DNA from: JBJXGV01 sp046160485
Lineage (GTDB): Bacteria; Orphanbacterota; Orphanbacteria; JBJXGV01
Direction of reading: 5' to 3'
DNA length: 64,000 bases
NCBI GenBank assembly: GCA_046160485.1
Contig: JBJXGV010000013.1
Span: 1-64,000 of the forward strand
Positions 31,875 to 43,163 of the stretch are shown piece after piece. The position numbers and the translations under genes are program-made. A model generated the notes under the pieces. The model had not been told where the DNA came from. It ran no database searches and worked only from the letters and a program-made list of their open reading frames with translations. Position 1 is the first letter of the stretch; the number at the start of each line of letters is the position of its first letter.

Positions 31875-33467
31875 CTAGCGGTGACTCGGCGGCGCGCGGC
31901 GCACGGCGTCGGGGCGCGTGAGGCGGTATGTGAGCGCGAAACCGCCGACGCCGCCGAGAGCCGCGCCGAGCGTGAAAGGCGCGCTGTCGTCGGTGTCGCG
32001 CGTGACGAGGTAGGCGGCGGCGAGTCCGAGCGCGCCGCCCGCGAGCGTGCCGAGATCCGCCAGAAGCGCCTGGCCCGCCGAGAACTCGGCGTCCGCGACG
32101 AGGCGGTCGCCGACCACGATACCGGCGAGGCTCGCGGCCATCGCGGCGGTCACAAACGGGTCGGCTGCGTCGCGGCCGCCGTCATCGTCGTCGCCGTCCG
32201 CGAGGTCGTAGGTCGCGGCGGCGAGCCCCGCGGCGACAAGACCCGTGGTGCGGACAACCTCGGCATCGCCCCAGCTGTAGTCGCGGCGCTCAGCGACGAG
32301 CGCGCCGCCCGCGAGCGTCGCCGCGGACGCGAGTGTGATCGCTGCGCCACGCAGACGCCGCTCATCGTCGACATCGTCGTCGAGCAGTTCCGCGGCGCCG
32401 AGGCCCCAGAGGATGCCGAAGTCGCCCGCCACCGCGATCGTTTGCGTGCGTCCGGCGTCGAGCCCGGCCTGCCGCGCCCAGAAATATCCGGCGACGCCTT
32501 CGCACACGCTGCCGATGGCCGTCGCGCCGAAGCGCGAGTCGTCGCCGTTGTCGTCGTAGTCGAGCGCTGGAAGGCCGAGGTCGTCGTAGAAATAGTCGGC
32601 GTCCTCGCCGGCGATCCAGTCGTGAATCGCGAGGCCGTGTACGATGCCGCGCGTGCCGCCGTAGAACGCGAGGTTCGACATGCCCGTCGTGACGTTCTCG
32701 CGCCCGGTGAGGAGGAGCGGCACGAAATACCCGGACGCGGCGCTGAGCATGCCGGTGCCGACGGCAGCGCGCGCGTCGAGGTTGAGCGCGACGGGGACGA
32801 CCCAGCTATAGAAGCCGAGCGAGAGGATCGCGGAGCCGGTGAGGAGCGATGCGCGGCCGGCGCTGAGGCGGGCGGGCGCATCGCGAGTGTCCGCGGCGAC
32901 GCTCGGATCGAGGCCGCCCGGCGGAGGTGGCGGCGGCGTTGGAGGATGCGCTCCGGCTGCGAGTCGCGGCGGGACAGCGGGCCGCGCGGAGGGAATTGGT
33001 GGCGTCGCGGGCGCGTCCGGCGCGCCGAGCGCGGCGCTGGCGGCGGCCGCGGCGGCGACGCGCGCGCGCATCGACGCGAGATCCCCGCGCGTGATCGCGC
33101 GCCGCTCGCGCACGAACTCCGCGCCCTCGAGCCACACGATCTCCATCACGAGCGCTGAGTCCGCGGGCGCCGAACTCGCGGGCCGCGCCGCGAAGATGCG
33201 CACGTCGACGATGTTTCCGCGCGGCGACGCGAGTTCCAGCGCGCGCGCCTCCTCCGGGCCCAGCCAGATGAGGCCGCGGTCGGCATCGAACGGGACGAGG
33301 ATGTCGGCGGTGCGCGGCGTGGCCTGCGCGAAGGCGAGGTCCGTCGCGGTGCTTGCGCTGCACACGAGCATCGCCGCAAGCGCCGTCGCGATGAAGACGA
33401 TTCGCAGGACGCGCGATCGCCGTTGTGCGGCCGCACAATTCTGGAGAATGCCGTGCGCGTCTTTCAT
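31875..33467 (-). CDS. large membrane protein of unknown function
   Basis: A 530-aa protein. It begins with a signal-like hydrophobic segment (about 21-48). A soluble beta-rich part follows (TADILVPFDADRGLIWLGPEEARALEL), then a proline-rich stretch (about 155-200, PPTPPPPPPGG). From about 205 to the end come many short hydrophobic, Gly/Ala-rich helices, with acidic patches such as LLDDDVDDERR and DGDDDDGGRDAAD. No family was recognised. It is divergent from the small gene at 33580. ATG 33467 is the first start before the hydrophobic segment; more N-terminal frame is Arg-rich and antisense to that gene. Confidence 0.55.
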   Translation of the reverse strand: MKDAHGILQNCAAAQRRSRVLRIVFIATALAAMLVCSASTATDLAFAQATPRTADILVPFDADRGLIWLGPEEARALELASPRGNIVDVRIFAARPASSAPADSALVMEIVWLEGAEFVRERRAITRGDLASMRARVAAAAAASAALGAPDAPATPPIPSARPAVPPRLAAGAHPPTPPPPPPGGLDPSVAADTRDAPARLSAGRASLLTGSAILSLGFYSWVVPVALNLDARAAVGTGMLSAASGYFVPLLLTGRENVTTGMSNLAFYGGTRGIVHGLAIHDWIAGEDADYFYDDLGLPALDYDDNGDDSRFGATAIGSVCEGVAGYFWARQAGLDAGRTQTIAVAGDFGILWGLGAAELLDDDVDDERRLRGAAITLASAATLAGGALVAERRDYSWGDAEVVRTTGLVAAGLAAATYDLADGDDDDGGRDAADPFVTAAMAASLAGIVVGDRLVADAEFSAGQALLADLGTLAGGALGLAAAYLVTRDTDDSAPFTLGAALGGVGGFALTYRLTRPDAVRRAPPSHR

Positions 33468-33579
33468 CGCGCCGATCTTACTCGCCCGCGCGGGCCCGTG
33501 TTCTCGAATTTCCGCGCGTGGGGTATCCTCGCGATGGGTTTGCGCGGGAACCACCACTCGCGGGAGAGAAAGCGCCGCC

Positions 33580-34089
33580 GTGATTCGAAGAACTCGCCGA
33601 ATGGTCCTGTCTGTTGTCGTGCCGAGCCTCGTCGCGGCTCTCGCGTTGAGCGGCTTCGCGTCGGAGATGGACGTTCGCTTCCGCGCGAGCGTACCCGGCA
33701 TCGCGCCGCGCTTCGCTCCCCCGACGAACACCGCGCATGGCGACGGCGCACGCCTCTCGCTGCGCTCTCTGCCGAGCCTCGCGGAGCGCCAACACCCGCC
33801 AGACGTTCTCACCGCCACGCCGTCTTTGAACCTTTATCGCACGAACTGGATCGTTGGCTCCCGCGGGGTTCCGCGCGTCGAGCTGTCGCGCGCCGACTGC
33901 GCGCTGAAGGGATTCGGCGGCGGCGCGTCGCTCGGCCTCTGGCTCGGCGCGCTCGCGATGACTACGAACATGTGGGACGAGCGCACATCGTGGTACGTCG
34001 GCGGCGCGGCGGCGGCGGCCGGCGCGCTCCTCGGCGGAACGATCGGCGTCGAGAGCGACGCCTGGCGCACGAACTACGACTGGGAGTAG
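33580..34089 (+). CDS. small exported protein with glycine-zipper segment
   Basis: A 169-aa protein with a basic signal peptide (VIRRTRRMVLSVVVPSLVAA). The middle part has no known motif. Near the C-terminus is a Gly/Ala-rich hydrophobic pair, GGASLGLWLGALAM and VGGAAAAAGALLGGTIG, of glycine-zipper type, typical of small envelope proteins. GTG 33580, with GGGAG upstream, gives the better signal peptide; ATG 33601 is possible. Function unknown. A hairpin with flanking A and T residues lies 85 bp downstream. Confidence 0.55.
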   Translation: MIRRTRRMVLSVVVPSLVAALALSGFASEMDVRFRASVPGIAPRFAPPTNTAHGDGARLSLRSLPSLAERQHPPDVLTATPSLNLYRTNWIVGSRGVPRVELSRADCALKGFGGGASLGLWLGALAMTTNMWDERTSWYVGGAAAAAGALLGGTIGVESDAWRTNYDWE

Positions 34090-34170
34090 CGCCGCGCGGC
34101 GCCGCGCGCTCGCGAGCGTCTCCGACCTCGGCCTTCGCGCGCGTTCCTCGACGGCGTCGCCGGCTCCTAG

Positions 34171-34198
34171 AAAACTGAGCGGTAGCCGCTCAGATTTC
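34171..34198. terminator. bidirectional terminator
   Basis: AAAA, CTGAGCGG (34175-34182), loop TAG, CCGCTCAG (34186-34193), ATTT. An 8-bp perfect stem with A-rich left and T-rich right flank, placed between the convergent genes ending at 34089 and 34252. Confidence 0.65.
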
Positions 34199-34251
34199 CA
34201 GGAACCAAATTCGGCTGCAGAGAGAGCTGTGCCGCGCGATGCGCTCGCATT

Positions 34252-34500
34252 TCATTCGCTCGCGCGGCCGTCTGGGGCATCGGCGGCGGGCGCGTGGCGC
34301 GCACCGAGCGCGCGCGCCACGCGCTGCGCCTCTTCGAGCCACGCGATCTTCTCCCAGAGCGGGAGCCGCGCCATCCGCTCGCGCTGCGCGCGCTCGTGGC
34401 CATCCCAGCCGCGCTCCCAGATGCGCTCGTCGCTCGGCGTCACGCCGTGCGCGCCAATCGCGTCCTCAGCCACTGCGCTACGCTCCGGCGCCGCGCTCAC
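34252..34500 (-). CDS. 82-aa protein paired with a nucleotidyltransferase
   Basis: A small helical protein that begins inside the end of the upstream nucleotidyltransferase gene (23-bp overlap). Its C-terminal half, GHERAQRERMARLPLWEKIAWLEEAQRVARAL, has the pattern of small antitoxin-like partners encoded with AbiEii/MNT-type nucleotidyltransferases. I recall similar small proteins with a KLxWLEEA motif in this position. An antitoxin or adaptor role is inference from the pairing. Confidence 0.6.
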   Translation of the reverse strand: MSAAPERSAVAEDAIGAHGVTPSDERIWERGWDGHERAQRERMARLPLWEKIAWLEEAQRVARALGARHAPAADAPDGRASE

Positions 34501-34978
34501 GAAGCCGCGCGACGTCCTCTAGGTCCTGCGGCCGGGCAGCGCGTTCCTTAAGACCAATCAAATCGTCGAGCCCAACGAACGTTGCCATGAGCCCCGGCGC
34601 GATTTCCTTCCGAGCCGCCACGCGGTACGCCGCAGCGAAATCGAATGGCGCTTCGACGAAGACGTCGATTTCTGTCGCGGGGTGTTGATCGCTATTGAGC
34701 GAGAAGACCGTCATGCCTTTGTCGCGCGCCCATTCGGTGCGGCGTTCCGCCGAACAGAATTCGCGCAGGTCGACGGGCGCGCGCGGCCGATAGCCCAGCG
34801 TCGCGAACGCGCCCGTCGCGCGCAACAAGTTCGCCTCATCGAGATCGAGGACGAGATCGACGTCAGCGGTGAATCGCAGATGCCCGTGCGCCACAACCGC
34901 GAGCCCGCCGACGATCAGGTAGCGCGCGTTCGCAGCGGTAAGCGCGCGAACAATTGCCTCGATGCTGCGCCGCTCCAT
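34478..34978 (-). CDS. AbiEii/MNT-like nucleotidyltransferase
   Basis: A 166-aa protein with a minimal nucleotidyltransferase fold: GGLAVVAHG (24-32) and TADVDLVLD with the catalytic Asp39 and Asp41. Relatives of this size (DUF6036/AbiEii-type) appear in toxin-antitoxin pairs that adenylate or otherwise modify proteins or tRNA, or as solitary enzymes. The downstream 82-aa gene overlaps it, which supports a two-gene unit. It lies 32 bp downstream of gyrB on the same strand, with no terminator seen between. Confidence 0.75.
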   Translation of the reverse strand: MERRSIEAIVRALTAANARYLIVGGLAVVAHGHLRFTADVDLVLDLDEANLLRATGAFATLGYRPRAPVDLREFCSAERRTEWARDKGMTVFSLNSDQHPATEIDVFVEAPFDFAAAYRVAARKEIAPGLMATFVGLDDLIGLKERAARPQDLEDVARLRERGAGA

Positions 34979-35010
34979 CACACCCCTCGCTCGCGCCGCA
35001 GCGTCGTCAC

Positions 35011-37530
<2,520 letters not shown>

Positions 37531-37534
<4 letters not shown>

Positions 37535-38622
37535 GCCCCCTCCTCGATCGCGCCGCCAAACACGCGGTACGCCGGAACGCCCGCGAATCGACTCATCAAC
37601 TCGGACGCCGTCGTTGCCGTCGCGAAGACCTGCCCGCCGAACCCGCCGCCGTGAAGAAGCGCGGCCAAGCGGTCCGCGCGGCCCTTGTCGAGTTCCGCGA
37701 AGATGTCGTCGAGCAGGAGAATCGGCGGCTCGCCGCGCTCCTCGCGAAACAAAACCGCCGAAGCCATCTTCAGCGAGAACGTCGCGGCGCGCTGCTGTCC
37801 TCGCGAGCCAAACGACCGGACGTCCTTCCCGTCGAGTTCGATGACGAGGTCATCGCGATGCGGCCCCGTCAGCGTCATTCCCCTGCGTGCCTCGCCCGCG
37901 GCGACACGCGCGAGTGCCGCCGGCATGTCGTCCGCGGCTGCCGGGTACTCGACGACAAGTTCGCCGGCGCGCGCGCTCACCTGGCCGAAGAGGTCGTGCG
38001 CCAGGCGCGCGAGGCGCGCGACGAGCACCGCGCGGTGTTCCCGGACCTTCGTTCCCCACTCGCACAGCGGCGCGTTCCACGCTTCCGCGAACCCGGCGGG
38101 CGCCCGCCCCTCGCGCTCCTCGCGCAGAGCCTGGTTCCGCTGCTTCAGCGCACGCCCGTAGGCTTGAAGCGCCGTGATGTGCGCCGGCCGAATCTGGCAG
38201 AGAAGCTGATCGAGAAACCGCCGCCGCCGCTCGGGTGCACCGCGCGTGACTTCCATGTCTTCGGGCGCGACCATCACCGCGCCGAGCCGCCCGACGATCG
38301 CCGAGAGCCGCCCCTCTTCCTTGCCGTTTACGATCGCGCGCTTCGTACCTCCGATACGCACGTGGATCTCGACGTCGACGCGCCCCTCGCGCTCGCTCTC
38401 GCCTTCGCCACGTACCGTCAGCGCTGACTGCCCGATCGCCACGATCTCGCGATCGTTGAGCGTGCGATGCGACCGCCCCACCGCCAGCAGATGAATCGCT
38501 TCGAGCAGATTCGATTTGCCGGCGCCGTTCTCGCCCCAGAGCAGGGCACCCGCGGCGCCCCAATTCGCGGCGAACTGCGCGTAGTTGCGAAACCCTGTCA
38601 GGGAGAGCGCATCGAGGCGCAT
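37531..38622 (-). CDS. recF: DNA replication and repair protein RecF
   Basis: A 363-aa SMC-like ATPase that loads RecA at single-strand gaps. Walker A GENGAGKSN is at 30-38, the Walker B end LLLDDIFAELD at about 302-312. The start motif LSLTGFRNYAQF is typical. It lies between dnaN and dciA in the conserved order, and overlaps dciA by 4 bp (ATGA). ATG 38622 starts at the conserved N-terminus. Confidence 0.97.
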
Positions 38623-38697
38623 CGCTCAGGCGGCCCCCCGCATTCAACCCGTCCGCGCGCGTTCCCCGAGCGACGCTCCAGGTTCGCGCGGCGCGGA

Positions 38698-39810
38698 CTA
38701 TCCCTCGGTCAACCGCAGCGGCATCAGGAGGCAGAGATGGCTCTCGCCGTCTGTTTCGCCTTCGGGCTCGACGAGCCCCGCGGTAACCGGGCTTGCGAGC
38801 CGGAACACGACGCGCTCGCCATCCATCGCCTTGAGGATCTCCATGAGAAATGCGCCGTTGAAACCGATGTCGAGCGACTCGCCGTCGTACTCGACAGCGA
38901 TTTCATCGCGAACTTCGCCTTCCTCGGCGCTCTCGGCTTTCACGGTCATTCGGCCGGAGGAGAGCGAGAGCTGAAGTTGGCGCGAGAGTGTGTCGGAGAC
39001 GTGTGAGGCGCGGCGGACTGCAGTCATGATCGCCTCGCGTTCAACGACCACTCGCTTCGGACTCTCCTTCGGGATCACTTGCTCGTACTTCGGGAACGTC
39101 CCTTCGATAAGGCGCGTGTAAACGTCGGTACCGCCAAACTGGAAGAGCGCGTGGTTGTCGTCGAATACGACCTTGACCGGCTGGTCGTCGTCGCGCAGAA
39201 GACCTGCGACATGTCCGAGAGGCCGCGGCGAAAGCAAAAGGTCGTGAGAGGCTTTGATGCCGACGCTTTTCCAACCTGTTCGCGCGAGGCGGTAACCGTC
39301 GGTGCCGACGACGATCGTTTCGCTCTTCGTGAATCGCCAGAGCAACCCGGTCAGTACCGGGCGTGTTTCGTCGCGGGAAACGCAGAAGGATGTCTTCTTG
39401 ACCGCTCGGCGGAATCGCGCGCTGTCTATTTCGAAGTCGCTGCCCGCGGCGATCTCGGGGAGCTTGGGAAACTCATCCACACTCGTTCCGGGAAAACGGG
39501 CGCGCGTCTTCGCACAGGTCAGGTGAACGATCGCGTTTTTGACTTCGAGGGTAACTGGATCGCGCGATAGGTCTTTTACGAGATCTCCGAATCGCCGCGC
39601 GTGAACGGTGACTCCGCCGGGCTCTTTGACATCGGCTTCGATACGCGTGACGACCGTTGTATCGAGGTCTGTCACCGCCAGAGAGAGAACCGACCCTTCG
39701 GCACGAAGCAGAATATTCGCAAGAATAGGAAGCGTGGATTTCTGAGGAACTACGGATCGGACAGTTTCGAGGCCGCGCGCTAGAGCGCCCTGATCCACCG
39801 TTAAGATCAT
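38698..39810 (-). CDS. dnaN: DNA polymerase III beta sliding clamp
   Basis: A 370-aa ring clamp that holds DNA polymerase III on DNA and binds many repair proteins. Three clamp folds can be followed: LARGLETVRSVVPQKSTLPILANILL at the start, FRRAVKKTSFCVSRDETRPVLTGLLW in the middle, and the end GLVEPEGE-type strand and CLLMPLRL segment. ATG 39810 with GGGAGG upstream matches the usual N-terminus MILTV; longer frame upstream to 39894 is not conserved. It is second gene of the origin-proximal leftward run, with 401 bp between it and dnaA. Confidence 0.97.
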   Translation of the reverse strand: MILTVDQGALARGLETVRSVVPQKSTLPILANILLRAEGSVLSLAVTDLDTTVVTRIEADVKEPGGVTVHARRFGDLVKDLSRDPVTLEVKNAIVHLTCAKTRARFPGTSVDEFPKLPEIAAGSDFEIDSARFRRAVKKTSFCVSRDETRPVLTGLLWRFTKSETIVVGTDGYRLARTGWKSVGIKASHDLLLSPRPLGHVAGLLRDDDQPVKVVFDDNHALFQFGGTDVYTRLIEGTFPKYEQVIPKESPKRVVVEREAIMTAVRRASHVSDTLSRQLQLSLSSGRMTVKAESAEEGEVRDEIAVEYDGESLDIGFNGAFLMEILKAMDGERVVFRLASPVTAGLVEPEGETDGESHLCLLMPLRLTEG

Positions 39811-40211
39811 TCGAAAGACCTCCCGGCAAACGCCGCGCGAGAGAGGAAAGATATAGCCCGTCGAGGAGAGGCTCAGTATAGGAGCCCCGCACACTCTCCA
39901 GCAAGGAAGAACACGCGCGGAGATCTTCTTTCTAATACTTCCTATTTAATAATATCTAGTAGCTGCAGTAGGGCCTGTGTGGAGTGGGGAAAAGTTCGTT
40001 GCTCGAAGCGCGCGCGCCGCTTGCCGAGTTTAGATCTGTGTGCGACGTGTTGAGAAATCTGCATAACGCGTGGATGAATTATTTCTCGAGGAAGTTGCGC
40101 AGGCTTGTCCCGCAGCGCCACACAGGTTTTCCTCACAGTTTTCCACAGCGAAAAACAAGCAGAGAGAGACACAGCGTTTCAGACAGCGCACCTAGGTTTG
40201 ACGAACGCGCG
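39811..40211. other. dnaA-dnaN intergenic region
   Basis: A 401-bp gap without a gene. It has a strongly AT-rich tract at 39922-39962 (ending TTTAATAATATCTAGTAG), striking in this GC-rich sequence, and one DnaA-box variant, TTTTCCACA at 40139-40147. It may contribute to origin function or hold the dnaN promoter; no clear -35/-10 pair was found. Confidence 0.5.
40139..40147 (+). promoter_or_regulatory. DnaA-box variant TTTTCCACA
   Basis: One mismatch to TTATCCACA. It lies downstream of dnaA, close to its stop. Confidence 0.4.
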
Positions 40212-41648
40212 CTACTTTTCGATTCGGGAGCGAATGCGTGTGATCGCATCGCTCATCGTTGGATCGCGAGACAGATCGCCGCGTATCTTCTCGCAAGCGT
40301 GAAGGACCGTCGTGTGATCGCGCCCGCCGAACTTGCGTCCGATTTCCGCGAGCGATAGGCCCGTCATCTCTCGCGCAAGGTACATCGCGATTTGGCGCGG
40401 ATGCGCGAGTGCCGCCGTTCTGCGTCTTGATCGCATCGCATCGTCCGGGAGCGAGAAGAACCCGATCGTCGCATTCTGGATCTGCTCGACCGTGGTTTTT
40501 CGTGACGGCGCGGACAAGTAGTCCTTCAACACCTGGCGCGCGAGGTCGATCGTGATGTCGCGCCCCGTGAGGGAGGCATACGCGAGGAGGCGGACGAGCG
40601 ACCCTTCGAGCTCCCGTACGTTGCTTTTGACGCTGTCGGCGATAAGAAGCGTGACATCGTCGTCGAGCGCGATTCCCTCAGAAACGCTCCGCTTCCGCAA
40701 GATCGCCAAACGCATCTCGAGGTCTGGCGATTGAATATCCGCCACGAGGCCGGCCTGGAAGCGCGACACGAGCCGCTCTTCGAGGTCGGCGATCTCGTTC
40801 GCCGGCCGGTCGCTCGTGAGTACGATCTGTTTGCGCGCGTCGATCAGCACGTTGAACGTGTGGAACAACTCCTGTTGCGTGCTCTCCTTGCCGGACAGAA
40901 ACGGAATGTCGTCGATAAGGAGGAAGTCGGCGTTTCGAAATTTCTCTTTGAATTGGAGTGTCGTGCCGTGCTGGATCGCGGAAACCATCTCGTTCATCCA
41001 CGCCTCGGCGGACATGTAGAAGACGCGAGTGCGAGGGTTCTTCGCGAGAACCGCGTGTCCAATCGCCTGAACGAGGTGTGTCTTTCCGAGGCCGACGCCG
41101 CCATAAATGAACAGAGGGTTGTACGACGTGCCGGGGCGCTCGCTGATCGCCTTGCACGCAGCGTGCGCGAATTCGTTAGAGCCGCCGACGACAAACGTGT
41201 CGAAGGTATAGCGCGGATTGAGTTGAACGCGCGACGCCGGCGCGGGAGCGAGCATGTCGGCGGTCGCCTCGCGGCGGAGCGCGAGAGTCTCTGCGATCCG
41301 TGGGTCGGTGGGGTCAGCCGTTACCATGACCGGCGGCACGGAGCGCACCGCAGCCTCGGACGCGATTCGGATGTCGACGGCGAGAGGGCGCCCCGTCACT
41401 TGCGCCAGCGTCTGTTCGATCAGCACCCGGTACCGGTCGCGGAGCCACTCCTGGGTGAACGAGCTCGCAACTTCGATTGTGAAGCGGGTTTCGTCGCACG
41501 AGATGGCTCGCGCGTGCGCGAACCAGGCGTCGTAAGCGCCTTTAGGTAACGAGCCCTGGAGAGCCGACAGCGCCAGACGCCAAATTTCGGAGTGCTCCGG
41601 CGCCGAGGCGGCGTCCGGCGTGGGAACTGTTGTCAACATGTTGTCCAC
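40212..41648 (-). CDS. dnaA: chromosomal replication initiator DnaA
   Basis: A 478-aa initiator ATPase. Domain I (about 20-95) has EIWRLALSALQGSLPKGAYDAWF, domain II is a short linker, domain III carries Walker A GGVGLGKT (183-190) and Walker B FLLIDDIPF (242-250), and domain IV ends with HPRQIAMYLAREMTGLSLAEIG and GGRDHTTVLHACEKI, the DNA-binding signature. GTG 41648 is chosen because GAGGTGAT lies just upstream; ATG 41639 is an alternative. A DnaA-box variant TTGTCCACA overlaps the start, suggesting autoregulation. Confidence 0.98.
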   Translation of the reverse strand: MDNMLTTVPTPDAASAPEHSEIWRLALSALQGSLPKGAYDAWFAHARAISCDETRFTIEVASSFTQEWLRDRYRVLIEQTLAQVTGRPLAVDIRIASEAAVRSVPPVMVTADPTDPRIAETLALRREATADMLAPAPASRVQLNPRYTFDTFVVGGSNEFAHAACKAISERPGTSYNPLFIYGGVGLGKTHLVQAIGHAVLAKNPRTRVFYMSAEAWMNEMVSAIQHGTTLQFKEKFRNADFLLIDDIPFLSGKESTQQELFHTFNVLIDARKQIVLTSDRPANEIADLEERLVSRFQAGLVADIQSPDLEMRLAILRKRSVSEGIALDDDVTLLIADSVKSNVRELEGSLVRLLAYASLTGRDITIDLARQVLKDYLSAPSRKTTVEQIQNATIGFFSLPDDAMRSRRRTAALAHPRQIAMYLAREMTGLSLAEIGRKFGGRDHTTVLHACEKIRGDLSRDPTMSDAITRIRSRIEK

Positions 41649-41649
41649 A
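41641..41649 (+). promoter_or_regulatory. DnaA-box variant at the dnaA start
   Basis: TTGTCCACA, one mismatch to the consensus, overlapping the dnaA start codon. A weaker TTGTCAACA lies at 41630-41638. Confidence 0.45.
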
Positions 41650-41811
41650 TATCACCTCGGGGTGGTGGAAAGGTGGCTGATGGACTACATATGTCGAGTC
41701 GTCGCGCTCTGATGCCACTGGAACCCGAGATGCTAGACGCACAACACAGGAGTGTTAGAAAGCGATAGAAATAAAAGACTTGGAGCGCGTTCTCGTTACA
41801 CACAAGGAGCC

Positions 41812-41820
41812 TTATCCACA
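41812..41820 (+). promoter_or_regulatory. DnaA box, exact consensus
   Basis: TTATCCACA matches the consensus fully. Confidence 0.75.
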
Positions 41821-41878
41821 GCGAGCGGTGGACAATGCGCCGACGAATCGAGAGTTGCAAGCACTGGTCACCCGAAAA

Positions 41879-41887
41879 TGTTGATAA
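41879..41887 (-). promoter_or_regulatory. DnaA box, one mismatch
   Basis: Read on the minus strand the site is TTATCAACA. It lies 8 bp left of the exact box at 41896, in inverse orientation. Confidence 0.55.
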
Positions 41888-41895
41888 GGGGACAG

Positions 41896-41904
41896 TTATC
41901 CACA
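41896..41904 (+). promoter_or_regulatory. DnaA box, exact consensus
   Basis: TTATCCACA matches the consensus fully and is followed by a CCACA half-repeat. Confidence 0.75.
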
Positions 41905-42169
41905 TCCACACCCCCCGTTTTGGGGAGGCGCATCGTAGCGATCCGGTCTTTCGGTAGCAAGGTTTTTCTACTCGACGCGAAAGAAAAATTTACAGAGTGC
42001 GGCGCGGCAATCGGGCGCTCGTTTCACGACACAGACTTCGTCGTTTCTCTTCGTAAACAGCGCGACGTCGGCGCGACGCGGGGTTCTACGACGACGCGAT
42101 CGATTCGCGGCGGAGCCGTGCGTGGGCCGCGACTCGGCACTGCTGCGCGAGCCTGGCGAATTCATTTTG

Positions 42170-42198
42170 TTGACACACATTGCATGCCCCGATAGAAT
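42170..42198 (+). promoter_or_regulatory. rpmH promoter
   Basis: TTGACA (42170-42175) and TAGAAT (42193-42198) with a 17-bp spacer, the best sigma70-type promoter in the window. Transcription would start near 42205, about 110 bp before rpmH. Confidence 0.8.
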
Positions 42199-42313
42199 CC
42201 GCCGGTTGTTTTCCGACGGCACGCGTCATTGTTGCCGTCCGTCGTTAGCCACGCGCCGGAGCACTGCGCATCGCAGCTTCGTCCGCTCTCGTCACACCTC
42301 AAGGAGATCGATC

Positions 42314-42448
42314 GTGAAGCGCACATACCAGCCTTCCCGGCGTAGCCGCAAGAATACGCACGGCTTTCGCAAGCGGATGTCCACGAAGCAGGGGCGCGCT
42401 GTTCTCTCGCGCCGACGCGCCAAGGGCCGCAAGCGCCTTAGCGTTTAG
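42314..42448 (+). CDS. rpmH: 50S ribosomal protein L34
   Basis: A 44-aa basic protein: [21 protein letters not shown], then [22 protein letters not shown]. This is complete L34, the smallest conserved protein of the large ribosomal subunit. GTG 42314 is 7 bp after AAGGAG. It is first in rpmH-rnpA-yidD-yidC. Confidence 0.98.
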   Translation: MKRTYQPSRRSRKNTHGFRKRMSTKQGRAVLSRRRAKGRKRLSV

Positions 42449-42460
42449 CGGCGGCTGCCT

Positions 42461-42820
42461 GTGACCGTCGATAGTGGCGGTCGCATTCTCCGGCGAGAGC
42501 GCCTCAACAAGGCGGACGACATTCGCTCACTTCGCGGCCGCGGCCAAAGAAGCCGCGGATCGTTCGTCACCCTCTACGTCGAACCAGCTGACGCGTACCA
42601 GTTTGGTGTGATTGCTAACCGGCGTGTCGGGATCGCCGCGCGGAGAAACCGCGCGCGGCGTGTCATTCGAGAGGCGCTGCGAAGCTTGCGAACGCGATTG
42701 CGCGACGACCAGCCCGTGCGCATCCTCCTCGCGGCGAAGGCGAGCGCAGCGCACGCAAACACCCACGACGTGGCGAAGGAGCTCGCGATGCTCCTCGACA
42801 CGCATGGCCTCCTCGCTTAG
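42461..42820 (+). CDS. rnpA: ribonuclease P protein component
   Basis: A 119-aa basic protein that assists the RNase P RNA in tRNA 5' processing. The signature RNRARRVIREALRSLR is at about 66-81, with upstream FGVIANRRVGIAARRNRARR, and the N-terminal LRRERLNKADDIRSLRGRGQRSRG. GTG 42461 is 12 bp after rpmH. Length normal. Confidence 0.95.
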   Translation: MTVDSGGRILRRERLNKADDIRSLRGRGQRSRGSFVTLYVEPADAYQFGVIANRRVGIAARRNRARRVIREALRSLRTRLRDDQPVRILLAAKASAAHANTHDVAKELAMLLDTHGLLA

Positions 42821-42828
42821 GAGAGATC

Positions 42829-43068
42829 GTGTCGTCCCAGAGGCTCTCGAGTTTCTCCCCGAGCGCGCTCGCGATTTTCCTGATTCGCGTGTACCAAGTT
42901 GTCATCTCTCCCGTGTTGCGCCCTGCGTGCCGTTTCGAGCCGTCGTGTTCCCAGTACTCGCTCGAAGCGATCGCGCGCCACGGTCTGCGTCGAGGCGCAG
43001 CGCTCGGACTACGCCGCCTCTGGCGCTGCCGGCCGGGCGTTCCTTGCGGCTTGGATCCTGTCCCGTGA
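42829..43068 (+). CDS. yidD: membrane protein insertion efficiency factor YidD
   Basis: A 79-aa protein with the YidD pattern: FLIRVYQVVISPVLRPACRFEPSCSQYSLEAI and a cysteine-containing CRPGVPCGLDPVP tail. It helps insertion of membrane proteins together with YidC. GTG 42829 follows AGGAGAG, 8 bp after rnpA. Confidence 0.95.
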   Translation: MSSQRLSSFSPSALAIFLIRVYQVVISPVLRPACRFEPSCSQYSLEAIARHGLRRGAALGLRRLWRCRPGVPCGLDPVP

Positions 43069-43163
43069 AACACCGGCTCGCAGCGCACTTTCGAGAGCGC
43101 GCGACTTCGATCGGCAAATGAAGCCCACTCTTACTACCTACTCCCAACGGATTCGTGGAGCAC

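Larger units (their letters stand above)
41649..42313. other. probable replication origin (oriC) between dnaA and rpmH
   Basis: A 665-bp gap with several DnaA boxes: two exact TTATCCACA sites (41812-41820, 41896-41904), one near-exact TTATCAACA on the minus strand (41879-41887), plus TTGTCCACA at 41641. An AT-rich stretch lies at 41960-41998 (GGTTTTTCTA, GAAAGAAAAATTTAC), a possible unwinding element. Divergent dnaA and rpmH with the rpmH promoter at the right end is the classic arrangement. Confidence 0.75.

Noticed and set aside
41827..41835. GGTGGACAA as a further DnaA box
   Set aside because: Read on the minus strand, TTGTCCACC has two mismatches to the consensus, too weak to call.
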